A DNA stretch of 54,829 nt from Candidatus Nomurabacteria bacterium (GCA_943353835.1 CALRBA010000005.1:1-54829); one strand, 5' to 3'; shown: positions 24,204 through 32,790, counted from the first letter of the stretch. The notes: a model not told the origin generated them from the sequence alone. A program made the numbers and translations.

Positions 24204-24938
24204 CTAGCGCACGACAGTCCACTCTTTGTAGGCGGCATGACCGCGCAGAGCGACCGAGAAGCCGTTCTTAATCCAAATGAAATAGGTGCGGAGCCAGCCG
24301 AGTTTATGCTGGCGACGAAGCGAGTGGCGAACACAGAGTTTTGAGTACGACATCGTTTGACCGAGCGTGGCGAGCTGGCGGAAGAGTTCATTGTCTTCGC
24401 CGGCGACCAAGTGCTCGCCGAACCCTCCGATTTTCCTAAACGCATCTCTACGCACCATCTGGAATTCGCCTGAGGAATTGCCCGAATGAAAAATATTATT
24501 GGAGATGATGTAGAACCAGTTAAGCGGAGCGCTGAAAACTTTGTCTACGATAGATTTATTTTCAAGTAACGGTTTTAGCGGAACAGTAGTGGCAACCAGT
24601 TTATTGTTCTCAAATATTTTTAATATTTCTTCAAAAAATTTCTGCGGTTCTGGAATTATTACATCCGCATCTATGAACACTAGAAATTTTCCAGTAGTGA
24701 GCATAGCTCCAGCATTCTTTGCTTCACCAAAGGTTTGTCGTCTTTGTTGATTCCACACTACTATTTTGTCGGTGTATCTGCGTGCGATATCCAGCGTCTC
24801 ATCAGTACTCCCGCCGTCGGTGATGATGAGTTCGTGAGGTATCTGTAGACTTTCAAAATTTTTCAGCGTACGTTCCAAGAATGGTCCTTCGCGAAGCGTT
24901 GGGATTATTATAGAAATAAGCGGAGAATGTGAATTCAT
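24204..24938 (-). CDS. Glycosyltransferase family 2
   Basis: A 244-aa GT-A enzyme. LISIIIPTLREGPFLERTL begins the domain; ITDGGSTDETLDIARR, EAKNAGAMLTTGKFLVFIDA with the metal-binding DAD, and EFQMVRRDAFRKIGGFGE follow. The C-terminus has a short aromatic segment that may touch the membrane. It is convergent with the GT4 gene three bases away and overlaps the trxB stop by ATGA, so it is in the trxB operon. Confidence 0.9.
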   Translation of the reverse strand: MNSHSPLISIIIPTLREGPFLERTLKNFESLQIPHELIITDGGSTDETLDIARRYTDKIVVWNQQRRQTFGEAKNAGAMLTTGKFLVFIDADVIIPEPQKFFEEILKIFENNKLVATTVPLKPLLENKSIVDKVFSAPLNWFYIISNNIFHSGNSSGEFQMVRRDAFRKIGGFGEHLVAGEDNELFRQLATLGQTMSYSKLCVRHSLRRQHKLGWLRTYFIWIKNGFSVALRGHAAYKEWTVVR

Positions 24939-25858
24939 TGTTTTTTAACCCAGAGATAGATGTCCTCCAACGCCTTCACTCCGTCGCCAGCGGCAATGTT
25001 GTTCTGGTGGTAGAGCTCGTCGGTACAGTCGCCGGCGGCCCACACGCCGTCAACATCTGTTCTCTGGTTGCGAGCATCAACTTTTATGCGTTTTATCTGG
25101 TCAAGCTTGACCAGACCCTCGGCGAATCCTGTACTCGGAATGACTCCCACTTCGGCAAAGATGCCGGAAACAGCGAGTTCTTTTATTTCTCCGGAATCTT
25201 TATCCGTATATTTCAAACCTGTTACGAACTGCTCTCCAGTAATTTCAGTCGGTTCGGAGTAAGCGATTATGCGCATATTCTGGTGCGCGCGAGCTTTTTC
25301 AACCGTTATCTGGTCGGCTTTGAAGTCTTTGTGGCGATGAATAAGTGTGACGGACTTCGCATATGCGAGTAGTTGTAGCGCTGTTTCAAAACCCGCATTC
25401 CCGCCACCTATTACTGCGACGTCCATGCCGGAGAAAAGAGGCCCGTCGCAGGAGGCGCAGTAGGTGACACCTTTGTTTTCAAATTTATCAGCGCCCTTAA
25501 TGTCTAATTTTCTGCGCCCAGCACCCGTAGCTATTAAAACTGCTTTCGAACGATATCCAGAGCCGTCTTTCGTAGTTGCTTTAAAAGCTCCCTCAATCTT
25601 CGTAAGCGCAGTTACGCGTGCGCCGAGCTCAAGCGTTACGATGTCTCCCTTCACTGCATCAATGTGTACAGAAAATGTTTTCGCTAGTTCGGCACCGCTC
25701 ATCTTCGGCGTGCCGATCCAATTCTCAATGCCTTCAGAGACGATGGACTGCCCGCCAATTTCTTCTGTTATGAGAACAGTCTTGAGGCGCTTACGCGCCG
25801 CGTAGACCCCTGCTGCAACTCCCGCTGGCCCACCACCGATAATAATGAGGTCATACAT
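24935..25858 (-). CDS. trxB: Thioredoxin-disulfide reductase
   Basis: A 307-aa FAD/NADPH enzyme. MYDLIIIGGGPAG is the FAD-binding motif, CASC (C134, C137) the redox centre in GVTYCASCDG, VIGGGNAGFETA the NADPH site, and GVWAAGDCTD the C-terminal FAD motif. It would reduce thioredoxin or the glutaredoxin-like protein at 13.0 kb. An in-frame start 33 codons earlier lies beyond the promoter; the ATG at 25858 has a perfect extended -10 seven bases upstream. Confidence 0.95.
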   Translation of the reverse strand: MYDLIIIGGGPAGVAAGVYAARKRLKTVLITEEIGGQSIVSEGIENWIGTPKMSGAELAKTFSVHIDAVKGDIVTLELGARVTALTKIEGAFKATTKDGSGYRSKAVLIATGAGRRKLDIKGADKFENKGVTYCASCDGPLFSGMDVAVIGGGNAGFETALQLLAYAKSVTLIHRHKDFKADQITVEKARAHQNMRIIAYSEPTEITGEQFVTGLKYTDKDSGEIKELAVSGIFAEVGVIPSTGFAEGLVKLDQIKRIKVDARNQRTDVDGVWAAGDCTDELYHQNNIAAGDGVKALEDIYLWVKKQ

Positions 25859-25865
25859 AAACCTC

Positions 25866-25871
25866 ATTATA
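25866..25871 (-). promoter_or_regulatory. -10 box of leaderless trxB
   Basis: TGTTATAAT ends seven nucleotides before the ATG. GAGG within the gap could alternatively be a weak ribosome binding site. Confidence 0.65.
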
Positions 25872-25877
25872 ACATTA

Positions 25878-27128
25878 TTATTTCTTATGACGACGTAAAA
25901 ATGCCGGAATCGCGCCCCATGTCTCGTCGTCCTCCGGAGCAGACGGAGTTTCTTCACGCTTGTGAGGCGTCGCCGTCACATTCGGTTCTTCTTTTCCACC
26001 TGAGGCGGACCCGCCTTCGGCTGGAGCAACTTTTTCTGATTTACCCTCAACGGTTTTTTCTTCACGTTTTAGAATTTCGTGATAAATACGTCCGCGTTCC
26101 TCCTCGCGTTTTTCTGTAGGAATTGAGAAAAGGGAACGCTCAATACCTGAATGTGAAGAGTGTATTGCACTCTCAGGAAAACCAGTCGCGATTACGATGA
26201 TTCGCAGTTGTCCCTTCTTAAGCTTCTCGTCCTTCATCACACCCCAGATAATCTTGGCATTCTTATCAACCGATTCGCTGATTATTTTAGACGCTTCATG
26301 CACCTCCATAATGCCGAGGTCGTCAGAGTGAGCGACAACCCAGAGAATGCCTTTTGCACCAGAAATTGAGATATCCAGAAGTGGAGAATTAACGGCTCGT
26401 TTTGCAGCCTCCCCAGCTCGTTCATCGCCATCTGCAATACCAATACCCATAAGCGTCGGGCCAGCACCCTCCATAACCGCCTTGATATCGTTGAAGTCGG
26501 TATTGATGTCACCGGGAGTGCGAATAATATCTGAGACTCCTTCAACCGCTTCGCGCAGCACCTCATCACAGAGAGCGAACGCCTGTTTTAGAGAAAGCAT
26601 TTTTTCAGCGACCGTAAGCAATTTATCATTTGGAATGACAATAAATGCATCAACCTCTTTTTTAAGTTCGGAGAGACCGCGTTCGGCAATGTCTTTTCGT
26701 TGTGCCCCTTCAAATGAGAACGGCTTTGTGACAATGGCGATAACGAGCGCACCGACCTCTTTTGCAATCTTGGCGACAACTGCAGAAGCTCCTGTTCCTG
26801 TCCCGCCCCCCATACCGCAGGTGATAAACACCATATCTGAACCCTGCAGAGCTTCCTGTATCTGTTGGCGCGTTTCTTCAGCAGCACGTTTGCCGAGCTC
26901 CGGGTTCATACCTGTGCCGAGTCCTCGCGTCAGATTCTTGCCGATATGTATCTTGCGTTTAGCGAGAGACCTGTGAAGGTCCTGCGCATCTGAGTTCACA
27001 GCGAGGAATTCAACCCCGCGCACCTTGGAGGTAATCATATGGTTTATCGCATTCCCGCCGGAACCGCCGACTCCTACGACACGAATTCGCGCGAATGTCT
27101 CAATCTCTGGTTCAACGCGTTTGGACAT
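25878..27128 (-). CDS. ftsZ: Cell division GTPase FtsZ
   Basis: A 416-aa tubulin homologue that forms the Z-ring. The tubulin signature GGGTGTG is at residues 107-113. Conserved N-terminus VVGVGGSGGNAINHM and the NDKLL and DFNDIKAVM segments are present. The long acidic/proline linker (about residues 330-400) ends in the partner-binding tail WGAIPAFLRRHKK. Leader of about 35 nt with TATGAT at about 27162-27167. It lies downstream of ftsA in the conserved order. Confidence 0.97.
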   Translation of the reverse strand: MSKRVEPEIETFARIRVVGVGGSGGNAINHMITSKVRGVEFLAVNSDAQDLHRSLAKRKIHIGKNLTRGLGTGMNPELGKRAAEETRQQIQEALQGSDMVFITCGMGGGTGTGASAVVAKIAKEVGALVIAIVTKPFSFEGAQRKDIAERGLSELKKEVDAFIVIPNDKLLTVAEKMLSLKQAFALCDEVLREAVEGVSDIIRTPGDINTDFNDIKAVMEGAGPTLMGIGIADGDERAGEAAKRAVNSPLLDISISGAKGILWVVAHSDDLGIMEVHEASKIISESVDKNAKIIWGVMKDEKLKKGQLRIIVIATGFPESAIHSSHSGIERSLFSIPTEKREEERGRIYHEILKREEKTVEGKSEKVAPAEGGSASGGKEEPNVTATPHKREETPSAPEDDETWGAIPAFLRRHKK

Positions 27129-27220
27129 AGTTAAAAATTATGTGAAAAGTTACGTGTTTGCTATCATACCAGACGCAGACAATATGCAAATATTGACAAA
27201 TTATTGATACGGCTCGTTAT

Positions 27221-28378
27221 TTAAGGCAAAAATTGTTTGAAAAACTTACTGATTGAAACCAACGGACCAGGTTTTGACACATTTGTATCGCCGGTGAGGC
27301 CCCAGATAGCGAGACCGTATGCGACCGCCCAAGTCGCATCGCGTATTTTAGTATCCGACGATAAGCGGAACTCCGCGAGACGCGCTGGGAGCTTCAGAGA
27401 CCCGCGAGCAATGTCGCTGATGCTTCCAACGCCGGCGCCACCGCCGGAGATGATAATACCGGCTGGGAGCGGTCCGCGCCTACCGAGCGACTTCAGGTGT
27501 TTATCAATTAAGGCGAACATCGTCACGAGACGGCTCTCTATCAGAGAATCAACTTTCTTTCTTGGATACATTGCTCCGGATAGTCTGCCTATCTTCACAC
27601 GCTCCGCTTCTTCAAGAGAAACGCGTAGTCCAAGAGCAATATCGTCGGTGATGTGACTGGAGCCCATCGGGAACACTTTTACGGAGACTGGAATGCCTTC
27701 ATCATAAACTACGATAGAAATTGTTTCAGCGCCGATATTCGCGAGCACGCACCCTTTCATTTTTTGGTCGCCTTCCAGTAGAACATATGAGCCTGCGAGT
27801 GGAGACGCCATCCGGTCAATAACTTCAATATCAGCATCTTCAACCGCCTTACTAAGTGTGTCCTCGTGTTGGGCTAGACAGGTGACGAATAAGTAGTCAA
27901 CCTCCAGCCGTACGCCCTTCATACCGAGCGGGTCGCCGAGCACCTTCGCGCCGTCAATGCGATACTCCAGCGGGATGCTGTGGAGGACGTGTCGATTAAG
28001 GAATCCTGGCGCTGCTGCCTCGCGAGCCGATTTACCTGCCTTGTCTATATCAAGCGCCGTTATCTCCTGGTCGGCGCGAGAAATTATTGTGGAGCCGGTT
28101 GAACGCGCTTCATCCAGCGAAATACCTCCAACAGCGAGGAAGCCGGCGCGCAGTGGAATGCGCGCCGATGATTCGGCTTCTTGCTTCGCTTTCAAAATGC
28201 TTGCAGATACTTCTTCTTTATTGACGATGTAGCCGTGCCGTAGACCCTTAGACTCGGCGAGACCCGTGCCGAGGATGCGCAATTGTCTCCCGCCTTTTTT
28301 ATCGTAGAGCTCCTCTACGACGACCATTTTTACCTGGTACGTGCCGATGTCTATTCCTGTGGCTATTCGTCGCTTCAT
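27221..28378 (-). CDS. ftsA: Cell division protein FtsA
   Basis: A 385-aa actin-like ATPase that tethers FtsZ to the membrane. IATGIDIGTYQVKMVVVE is phosphate-1, LANIGAETISIVVYDEG phosphate-2, and IIISGGGAGVGSI the adenosine motif; the C-terminal SISKFFKQFLP is a plausible amphipathic membrane-targeting helix. Its first 80 bp overlap the ybeY reading frame. Confidence 0.95.
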   Translation of the reverse strand: MKRRIATGIDIGTYQVKMVVVEELYDKKGGRQLRILGTGLAESKGLRHGYIVNKEEVSASILKAKQEAESSARIPLRAGFLAVGGISLDEARSTGSTIISRADQEITALDIDKAGKSAREAAAPGFLNRHVLHSIPLEYRIDGAKVLGDPLGMKGVRLEVDYLFVTCLAQHEDTLSKAVEDADIEVIDRMASPLAGSYVLLEGDQKMKGCVLANIGAETISIVVYDEGIPVSVKVFPMGSSHITDDIALGLRVSLEEAERVKIGRLSGAMYPRKKVDSLIESRLVTMFALIDKHLKSLGRRGPLPAGIIISGGGAGVGSISDIARGSLKLPARLAEFRLSSDTKIRDATWAVAYGLAIWGLTGDTNVSKPGPLVSISKFFKQFLP

Positions 28379-28748
28379 AGCGCTTCAAGAGTTTTTGTTC
28401 GCATTTGTCCATAGTAGCACCATGCACCCGTCCTTTTATATGCAGTACGGCGTGGATAAATAACATGAGCAGGAAGCTGGATACAGAAAGCAGGAAGTCA
28501 GGAGCTTGCTTTCTCGCTTCAGAAAGACAAATAATAATTTCGCCGCTTTTCTTGCCGACAACATACGAAAGAACGTTTGGTACATAATTTTTCCCGCGAA
28601 GTTTTTTATTCAATTCAAGTGCTTTTTCAGAACCAATGAATACGAGCGAAATTTCCCAATCTGGCAAAATTTCTTTTGCAATTTTAGAAAATACAGCACG
28701 CGACGCCGTACGGCGTCGCGTGAGATTCTGTATTGAAACACCCTCCAT
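28299..28748 (-). CDS. ybeY: rRNA maturation RNase YbeY
   Basis: A 149-aa zinc-dependent RNase. The metal site HAVLHIKGRVH keeps the H-x3-H-x5-H spacing of YbeY. The start at 28748 follows the rpsU stop by four bases and begins MEGVSIQNLTRRR. Near the N-terminus TRRRTASR is encoded by a perfect 26-bp palindrome. The C-terminus is a basic, unusual extension of about 26 residues that overlaps ftsA; homologues end soon after the metal site, so the end may have drifted or a stop been lost. Confidence 0.85.
   Translation of the reverse strand: MEGVSIQNLTRRRTASRAVFSKIAKEILPDWEISLVFIGSEKALELNKKLRGKNYVPNVLSYVVGKKSGEIIICLSEARKQAPDFLLSVSSFLLMLFIHAVLHIKGRVHGATMDKCEQKLLKRYEATNSHRNRHRHVPGKNGRRRGALR
28697..28722. 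repeat. Perfect 26-bp palindrome inside ybeY
   Basis: Arms CACGCGACGCCGT and ACGGCGTCGCGTG with no loop. It encodes TRRRTASR in frame near the YbeY N-terminus. Confidence 0.8.
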
Positions 28749-28752
28749 TCGT

Positions 28753-29019
28753 TTAACGCTTACCGCCCTTGCGTACCTTCTTTGCAGCATGGTCAATTTT
28801 ACCGAGCTTCACGAGCTCGTTATACTTCTCGCGACGAACTTTAGAGATGAGCGCGCGTTTAAGTCCTACGTTTTTAGACTTCGTACGTTTAAAGTAGCGA
28901 CGGTCGCGCATCTCTCTCACGAGGCCGAGCCCCTGCGCTCTGCGAGTAAATCGGCGAATGAGCGCGGTTGAACTCTCGTTCTTCCCACGCTTCACTTCTA
29001 CTCTTGTTCCTGCTGTCAT
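28753..29019 (-). CDS. rpsU: Ribosomal protein bS21
   Basis: An 88-aa basic protein. VEVKRGKNESSTALIRRFTR then LVREMRDRRYFKRTKSKNV matches S21 (start VxVxxGE, core RRFKRxxxxxGILxExRxRRYYEKP). It is 15-20 residues longer at the C-terminus than E. coli S21, with a lysine-rich tail. First gene of rpsU-ybeY-ftsA-ftsZ. Confidence 0.85.
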   Translation of the reverse strand: MTAGTRVEVKRGKNESSTALIRRFTRRAQGLGLVREMRDRRYFKRTKSKNVGLKRALISKVRREKYNELVKLGKIDHAAKKVRKGGKR

Positions 29020-29087
29020 AGTGAAAAGACTCTAACACATCGCGTGTGTAATTGCACACCACCACTACTGGTAAGACGAAACATCGC

Positions 29088-30233
29088 CTACGCGAACGAT
29101 TTCAGACGCTCGGCGAGACCTAGAAGAGGAAGTACGGTTTCTTCTTGAGTAGCACAGTTGCGCAGGATGGCAGAGCCCTCTAGAGCCTCTTTGCGTCCCA
29201 TGATGAGGAGGTATGGACTATTCCTTCTCTCTGCCAGATGGATCTGTTCAGTAAGCGATTCAACACCTATATCCTGCGCCAGAGATACTCGTGCTTTACG
29301 GAAATCTTCGGCTAGCCGAATGGAGATACGCTTCGCCTCGTCACCAATGTGGACGAATGAGAAACGCAGTCGCGCGGGATCCGCTTTCTTTATCACACTG
29401 CCTTCACTAGCTATATGTATAACTGCGCCAATCGCGCTAAACGGAGCACCTGGAAAGAAATGGCGCGCGAGGTCGTTATAGCGCGAACCCCACGCGACTC
29501 TGCGCTCGCCAACTAAGATTTCAAAACATGTATCATTCCACACCGAGCCTCGACTTAGAAGCGTGCGTGCGAGCTCATATGGCGTCTCGGTCATTTCCAA
29601 ATATTCAAGCAAATCTTCAAAGCGTTTCCTGCTCGCGTCCGAGAGATGTTCCGTCGGGGCTGGCAGGTCATCGGCGGCATCAAGAAGAATGGCGAGCTCG
29701 GCGGCGAGAAATACATTCTGCTTAGAGAGCGTAACGCATTCTTCAGGGAGCATACCGGAACGTTTCTTGAAAAAGTTGGACAATTCGCGCGCGTAACGCG
29801 CGCGCGTCTCCTTATCTCCCATTGAATTAATGCGAACGGTCGGTTCTTCGTGGAATAGGTCGCGCACGAGAGCGAGAAGTGCGCGTATTACTACTGCGTC
29901 CGCGATAGCACGGTCAGAGCCGAGCGCATGAAATTGTATAGTCGCCTTTTTCTGCGCCGAACGACCTGGAGCGATGTTCGTATGCCAGATAAAGAGTGGC
30001 TGTCTCTGGTTCGGCGTACACGCCGCGTTCTGGCACTGCCTTAAGAAGCTTGCTACCGTCTCTGCGACTGAATCAAGCGCGAGCGCTGTAACCGCGTCCG
30101 GATAACCGGTCTTTGCACGCGCGCTCCAGCGCGCTCTCGTAGTGAGAGAAGTCAACGGAGTGAATCCGTAGTACTGTCCAACCGCACGAGCTTTATTCAA
30201 AAGTTCTTCGGCAGGAATTGTGTCCCGTATCAT
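29088..30233 (-). CDS. Divergent histidyl-tRNA-synthetase-like (HisRS/HisZ-like) protein
   Basis: A 381-aa class II synthetase relative. It keeps the fold landmarks: AVGQYYGFTPLTSL at motif 1, QFHALGSDRAIADAVVI at the motif 2 return strand, LLSRGSVWNDTCFEILVG at the HisA region and a C-terminal anticodon-binding domain (RLRFSFVHIGDEAKRISIRL). The motif 2 FR.E arginine site is replaced by WHTNIAPGRSAQ and the motif 3 arginine is missing (FSAIGAVIHI). Catalytic activity as HisRS is doubtful; a regulatory paralogue is an alternative. Coupled by ATGA to lepB. Confidence 0.75.
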   Translation of the reverse strand: MIRDTIPAEELLNKARAVGQYYGFTPLTSLTTRARWSARAKTGYPDAVTALALDSVAETVASFLRQCQNAACTPNQRQPLFIWHTNIAPGRSAQKKATIQFHALGSDRAIADAVVIRALLALVRDLFHEEPTVRINSMGDKETRARYARELSNFFKKRSGMLPEECVTLSKQNVFLAAELAILLDAADDLPAPTEHLSDASRKRFEDLLEYLEMTETPYELARTLLSRGSVWNDTCFEILVGERRVAWGSRYNDLARHFFPGAPFSAIGAVIHIASEGSVIKKADPARLRFSFVHIGDEAKRISIRLAEDFRKARVSLAQDIGVESLTEQIHLAERRNSPYLLIMGRKEALEGSAILRNCATQEETVLPLLGLAERLKSFA

Positions 30234-30784
30234 GGTGAATAGGTTGCCGTACCCGGGAAAAATGCGCTCTTTGAGAGAGGCAGTAAACGCAGGTCAACCC
30301 TGCCGACGATGTCCTTCCTAGGCAGAGGCCCCCAGACTCTGCTGTCGGAACTGTTCGGGCGATTGTCGCCCATGACGAAATATTCTTCAGGATTGAGTAA
30401 GATATTCTTAGTATATGTCGCATCCTCGTTCACGATGTATGGTTCTGTCAGAGTCAGCTTTTCTCCGTCAGCGGTTGTTACGGTGACCGAGCCGCGACTA
30501 ATAGAGACGGTTTCATTCGGCAGGCCGATAATGCGCTTGATATAGAAGATTGACGGGTTACCAGGATAACGGAAGACGATGACATCTCCACGCGAAGGAG
30601 TTTTAAAGTTGTATATGAATTCATCTATTATAAGATAGTCCAAGTTTTTAAAGGTTGGATGCATAGAATCGCCGTCAACAATAAATGGCGAAGCGATGAA
30701 AACACGAATCGGTATTACAACAACGACAACAAGGAACGCTAATGTGAAAAGATCCTTCAACAGACCCTTCCAAGTGTCAGACAT
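30230..30784 (-). CDS. lepB: Signal peptidase I
   Basis: A 184-aa membrane serine protease. One N-terminal helix (residues 10-30), catalytic Ser40 in DGDSMHPTF, Lys83 in IFYIKRIIGLPNE, and box E GDNRPNSSDSR. It removes signal peptides, presumably including those of the pilin-like and other exported proteins here. The start at 30784 is chosen over 30871 because a TACAAT box lies six nucleotides upstream. Confidence 0.95.
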   Translation of the reverse strand: MSDTWKGLLKDLFTLAFLVVVVVIPIRVFIASPFIVDGDSMHPTFKNLDYLIIDEFIYNFKTPSRGDVIVFRYPGNPSIFYIKRIIGLPNETVSISRGSVTVTTADGEKLTLTEPYIVNEDATYTKNILLNPEEYFVMGDNRPNSSDSRVWGPLPRKDIVGRVDLRLLPLSKSAFFPGTATYSP

Positions 30785-30790
30785 GCGCGC

Positions 30791-30796
30791 ATTGTA
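30791..30796 (-). promoter_or_regulatory. -10 box of leaderless lepB
   Basis: TACAAT six nucleotides before the ATG at 30784. Confidence 0.55.
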
Positions 30797-30920
30797 CTTG
30801 TCCTGCAAACTGATGCAAGTTTTCACAAGCAGGTGCGACAAAAATGGGCGCGCTCCGGGTCGCTCGGCCAAGTCTTACACCCATTTTTTCCGCACCCGCT
30901 CGCTCAATAGAACAGTGTGA

Positions 30921-30926
30921 TAGGAT
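30921..30926 (+). promoter_or_regulatory. -10 box of leaderless pth
   Basis: Extended -10 TGATAGGAT, six nucleotides before the ATG at 30933. Confidence 0.55.
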
Positions 30927-30932
30927 TCTCGC

Positions 30933-31529
30933 ATGGCACTCATCATTGTTGGGCTCGGGAACCCGGGAAAGGAGTATGAAAAGACGCGGCACAACGCTGG
31001 GTGGAGCGCGGTAGAGCTAGTATCCAAGAATGAAGGATTTGACGACTTTGTTTTTAATAAAAAAGCGAATGCGTTGGTAGCAAAAGGAGTTGTTGGAAGC
31101 GACAATGCAACTCTTGTTTTACCTGAGACGATGATGAATCTCTCCGGGAAGGCTGTCAGCGCATTTATAAAAAGTCCGAAGGCGGCAAAAAATCTGCTTG
31201 TCATTCACGATGACCTAGACTTACCGCTCGGCACGCTCAAGATGGTGTTCGCGCGCGGGAGCGGCGGGCACAAAGGCGTGGAGAGCGTGATGCGCGCGAT
31301 TAAAACAGACGCATTTGCGCGCATCCGCATCGGCATTTCAGCGGTAGGTAAAAAAAACCAGGCGAAAAAAGTTCACGGTGATGAAAAAGTAATTAAGCAA
31401 GTGATAGGAAAGTGGAAACCACCTGAAGAAGCGACTGTCAAAAAAGTCCTAAAAAAAGTCGCCGAAGCTGTCCGTCTCTATGCCACCTCCGGCCTCGACT
31501 CCGCCACTCAGTTCGCCAACACTCGTTAA
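30933..31529 (+). CDS. pth: Peptidyl-tRNA hydrolase
   Basis: A 198-aa enzyme that frees tRNA from stalled peptidyl-tRNA. IIVGLGNPGKEYEKTRHNAG holds catalytic His20 and Asn10; LPETMMNLSGKAV, VIHDDLDLP and GSGGHKGVESV are the other conserved segments. Normal length. Convergent with the S1 gene, four bases apart. Confidence 0.96.
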   Translation: MALIIVGLGNPGKEYEKTRHNAGWSAVELVSKNEGFDDFVFNKKANALVAKGVVGSDNATLVLPETMMNLSGKAVSAFIKSPKAAKNLLVIHDDLDLPLGTLKMVFARGSGGHKGVESVMRAIKTDAFARIRIGISAVGKKNQAKKVHGDEKVIKQVIGKWKPPEEATVKKVLKKVAEAVRLYATSGLDSATQFANTR

Positions 31530-31532
31530 CTT

Positions 31533-32654
31533 TTATTTCTTCTTGCCTGCGAAGGTGAGCGTCATGCGCTGTTCCTTCGGTTCAAAGAGAGCGATGGTGA
31601 ATGGATACGTTTTTCCGAGTTCCAGCGTTTCGCGGAGTTCGGCAGGCGTGGCGAATTCAGAGACGTGCACGAGACCGGCCACACCCTCTTCAATAGAGGC
31701 GAGCGCGCCGTGCTTGTTGTACTTGATAACTACGCCCGGAACTTCCATGTCCTTCGCGTAACGCTCCGAGGCCGTGTGCCACGGGTTTTCTTTCAATGCT
31801 TTGATTGAGAGAGAAATCTTTCCGTCTTTTATTTCTATCACCTTGACGCGTACCTTGTCGCCGACGGCACAGAACATATGCGGGTCCTCCACGAGGCCCC
31901 AATCAAGCTCGCTGATATGAACGAGGCCTTCCAGCCCCTGTTCTATCTTCACGAATACGCCGAAGTCTACGATGCCGGTTACCTCGCCGAGAGTGGTGTC
32001 GCCGACTTGATACTTATCAATTAAAGATGCCTTCTCCTCGGCCTCAGAGCCTGTGCGTTCCGAGAAGATTAACTTACCTTCCTTCGCATCAGCGGTGATG
32101 ATACGCACCGACAGAGGATGTCCGACGAGATTCATAAGCTCGCTGAAAATCTTATCTTTATCGCCTTCCGGTACTCGCGGGTAATGTTCCTTAGAAAGCT
32201 GTGAGGCTGGTAAAAATCCTTTGATGCCCTGCCACGATAGAATGAGACCGCCCTTGTTCGCTTCTTCAACAATTAGAGAGTAAGGAGTTTGAGAAAGTAT
32301 TGCTGTTTCTGCCTCGCCCCAGATGGCTGCCTGACGCGCCTCCTTCAGCGAGAGTTCAATATATCCATCACGGCCGGCTGGGTCTACGATCTTGGCGCTT
32401 ATGACGTCGCCCTGGTTCGCCTTGCGCAATACATCAGCGGCGTTGAGGTATTCACGACCGTAGATAAGGCCGGTGCCGAAGGGGTGAAGGTCTATATAGA
32501 CACGGCCTCTGCTTATAGCGATAATTGCACCATCTACTAAGTCGCCGACAGACGGTGGCGTCGGTATAGAATCAATAAGTCCTGCCATCGGATGGCCTTC
32601 TGGTAGATGTATGGTCGGAATTGGAACAGAAGTTTTTTTAACCTCGTCAGACAT
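31533..32654 (-). CDS. rpsA: 30S ribosomal protein S1 (four S1 domains)
   Basis: A 373-aa protein with four S1 RNA-binding domains starting near residues 30, 115, 205 and 290; the last two are most typical (GEVTGIVDFGVFVKIEQGLE, GVVIKYNKHGALASIEEGVA). Shorter than the six-domain E. coli protein, as in many small genomes. The start MSDEVKK at 32654 is preferred over an upstream frame beginning at 32801, which would cross the promoter and the MBL gene start. The leader of about 90 nt contains an 18-bp palindrome. Confidence 0.92.
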   Translation of the reverse strand: MSDEVKKTSVPIPTIHLPEGHPMAGLIDSIPTPPSVGDLVDGAIIAISRGRVYIDLHPFGTGLIYGREYLNAADVLRKANQGDVISAKIVDPAGRDGYIELSLKEARQAAIWGEAETAILSQTPYSLIVEEANKGGLILSWQGIKGFLPASQLSKEHYPRVPEGDKDKIFSELMNLVGHPLSVRIITADAKEGKLIFSERTGSEAEEKASLIDKYQVGDTTLGEVTGIVDFGVFVKIEQGLEGLVHISELDWGLVEDPHMFCAVGDKVRVKVIEIKDGKISLSIKALKENPWHTASERYAKDMEVPGVVIKYNKHGALASIEEGVAGLVHVSEFATPAELRETLELGKTYPFTIALFEPKEQRMTLTFAGKKK

Positions 32655-32690
32655 ATATATAAAGACGCGCGGATTTTCGAGAAAGGTACT

Positions 32691-32708
32691 GTCCCGCCAT
32701 GGCGGGAC
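32691..32708. repeat. 18-bp perfect palindrome in the S1 leader
   Basis: GTCCCGCCATGGCGGGAC. In the S1 mRNA it would fold 37 nt upstream of the start codon. Its arms resemble the outer arms of the TCCCGCC palindromes at 1743 and 4799. Confidence 0.7.
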
Positions 32709-32750
32709 TAGTGTTAGCCACTTCCTACTTCTCCAGCACGCAACGAGAAT

Positions 32751-32756
32751 ACTATA
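32751..32756 (-). promoter_or_regulatory. S1 gene promoter -10
   Basis: Extended -10 TGCTATAGT on the minus strand; predicted leader about 90 nt, one of the longest in this window. Confidence 0.6.
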
Positions 32757-32777
32757 GCAAATAGCATCAAAAAATGC

Positions 32778-32783
32778 TACAAT
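32778..32783 (+). promoter_or_regulatory. -10 box of the leaderless MBL gene
   Basis: Extended -10 TGCTACAAT, seven nucleotides before the ATG at 32791; divergent from the S1 promoter. Confidence 0.65.
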
Positions 32784-32790
32784 ACGAGCA

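Noticed and set aside
25455-25470. AGGTGACACCTTT in trxB resembling the first RAYT palindrome
   Set aside because: It encodes the conserved GVTYC stretch next to the redox cysteines, so it is constrained by protein function and is not a full palindrome copy.
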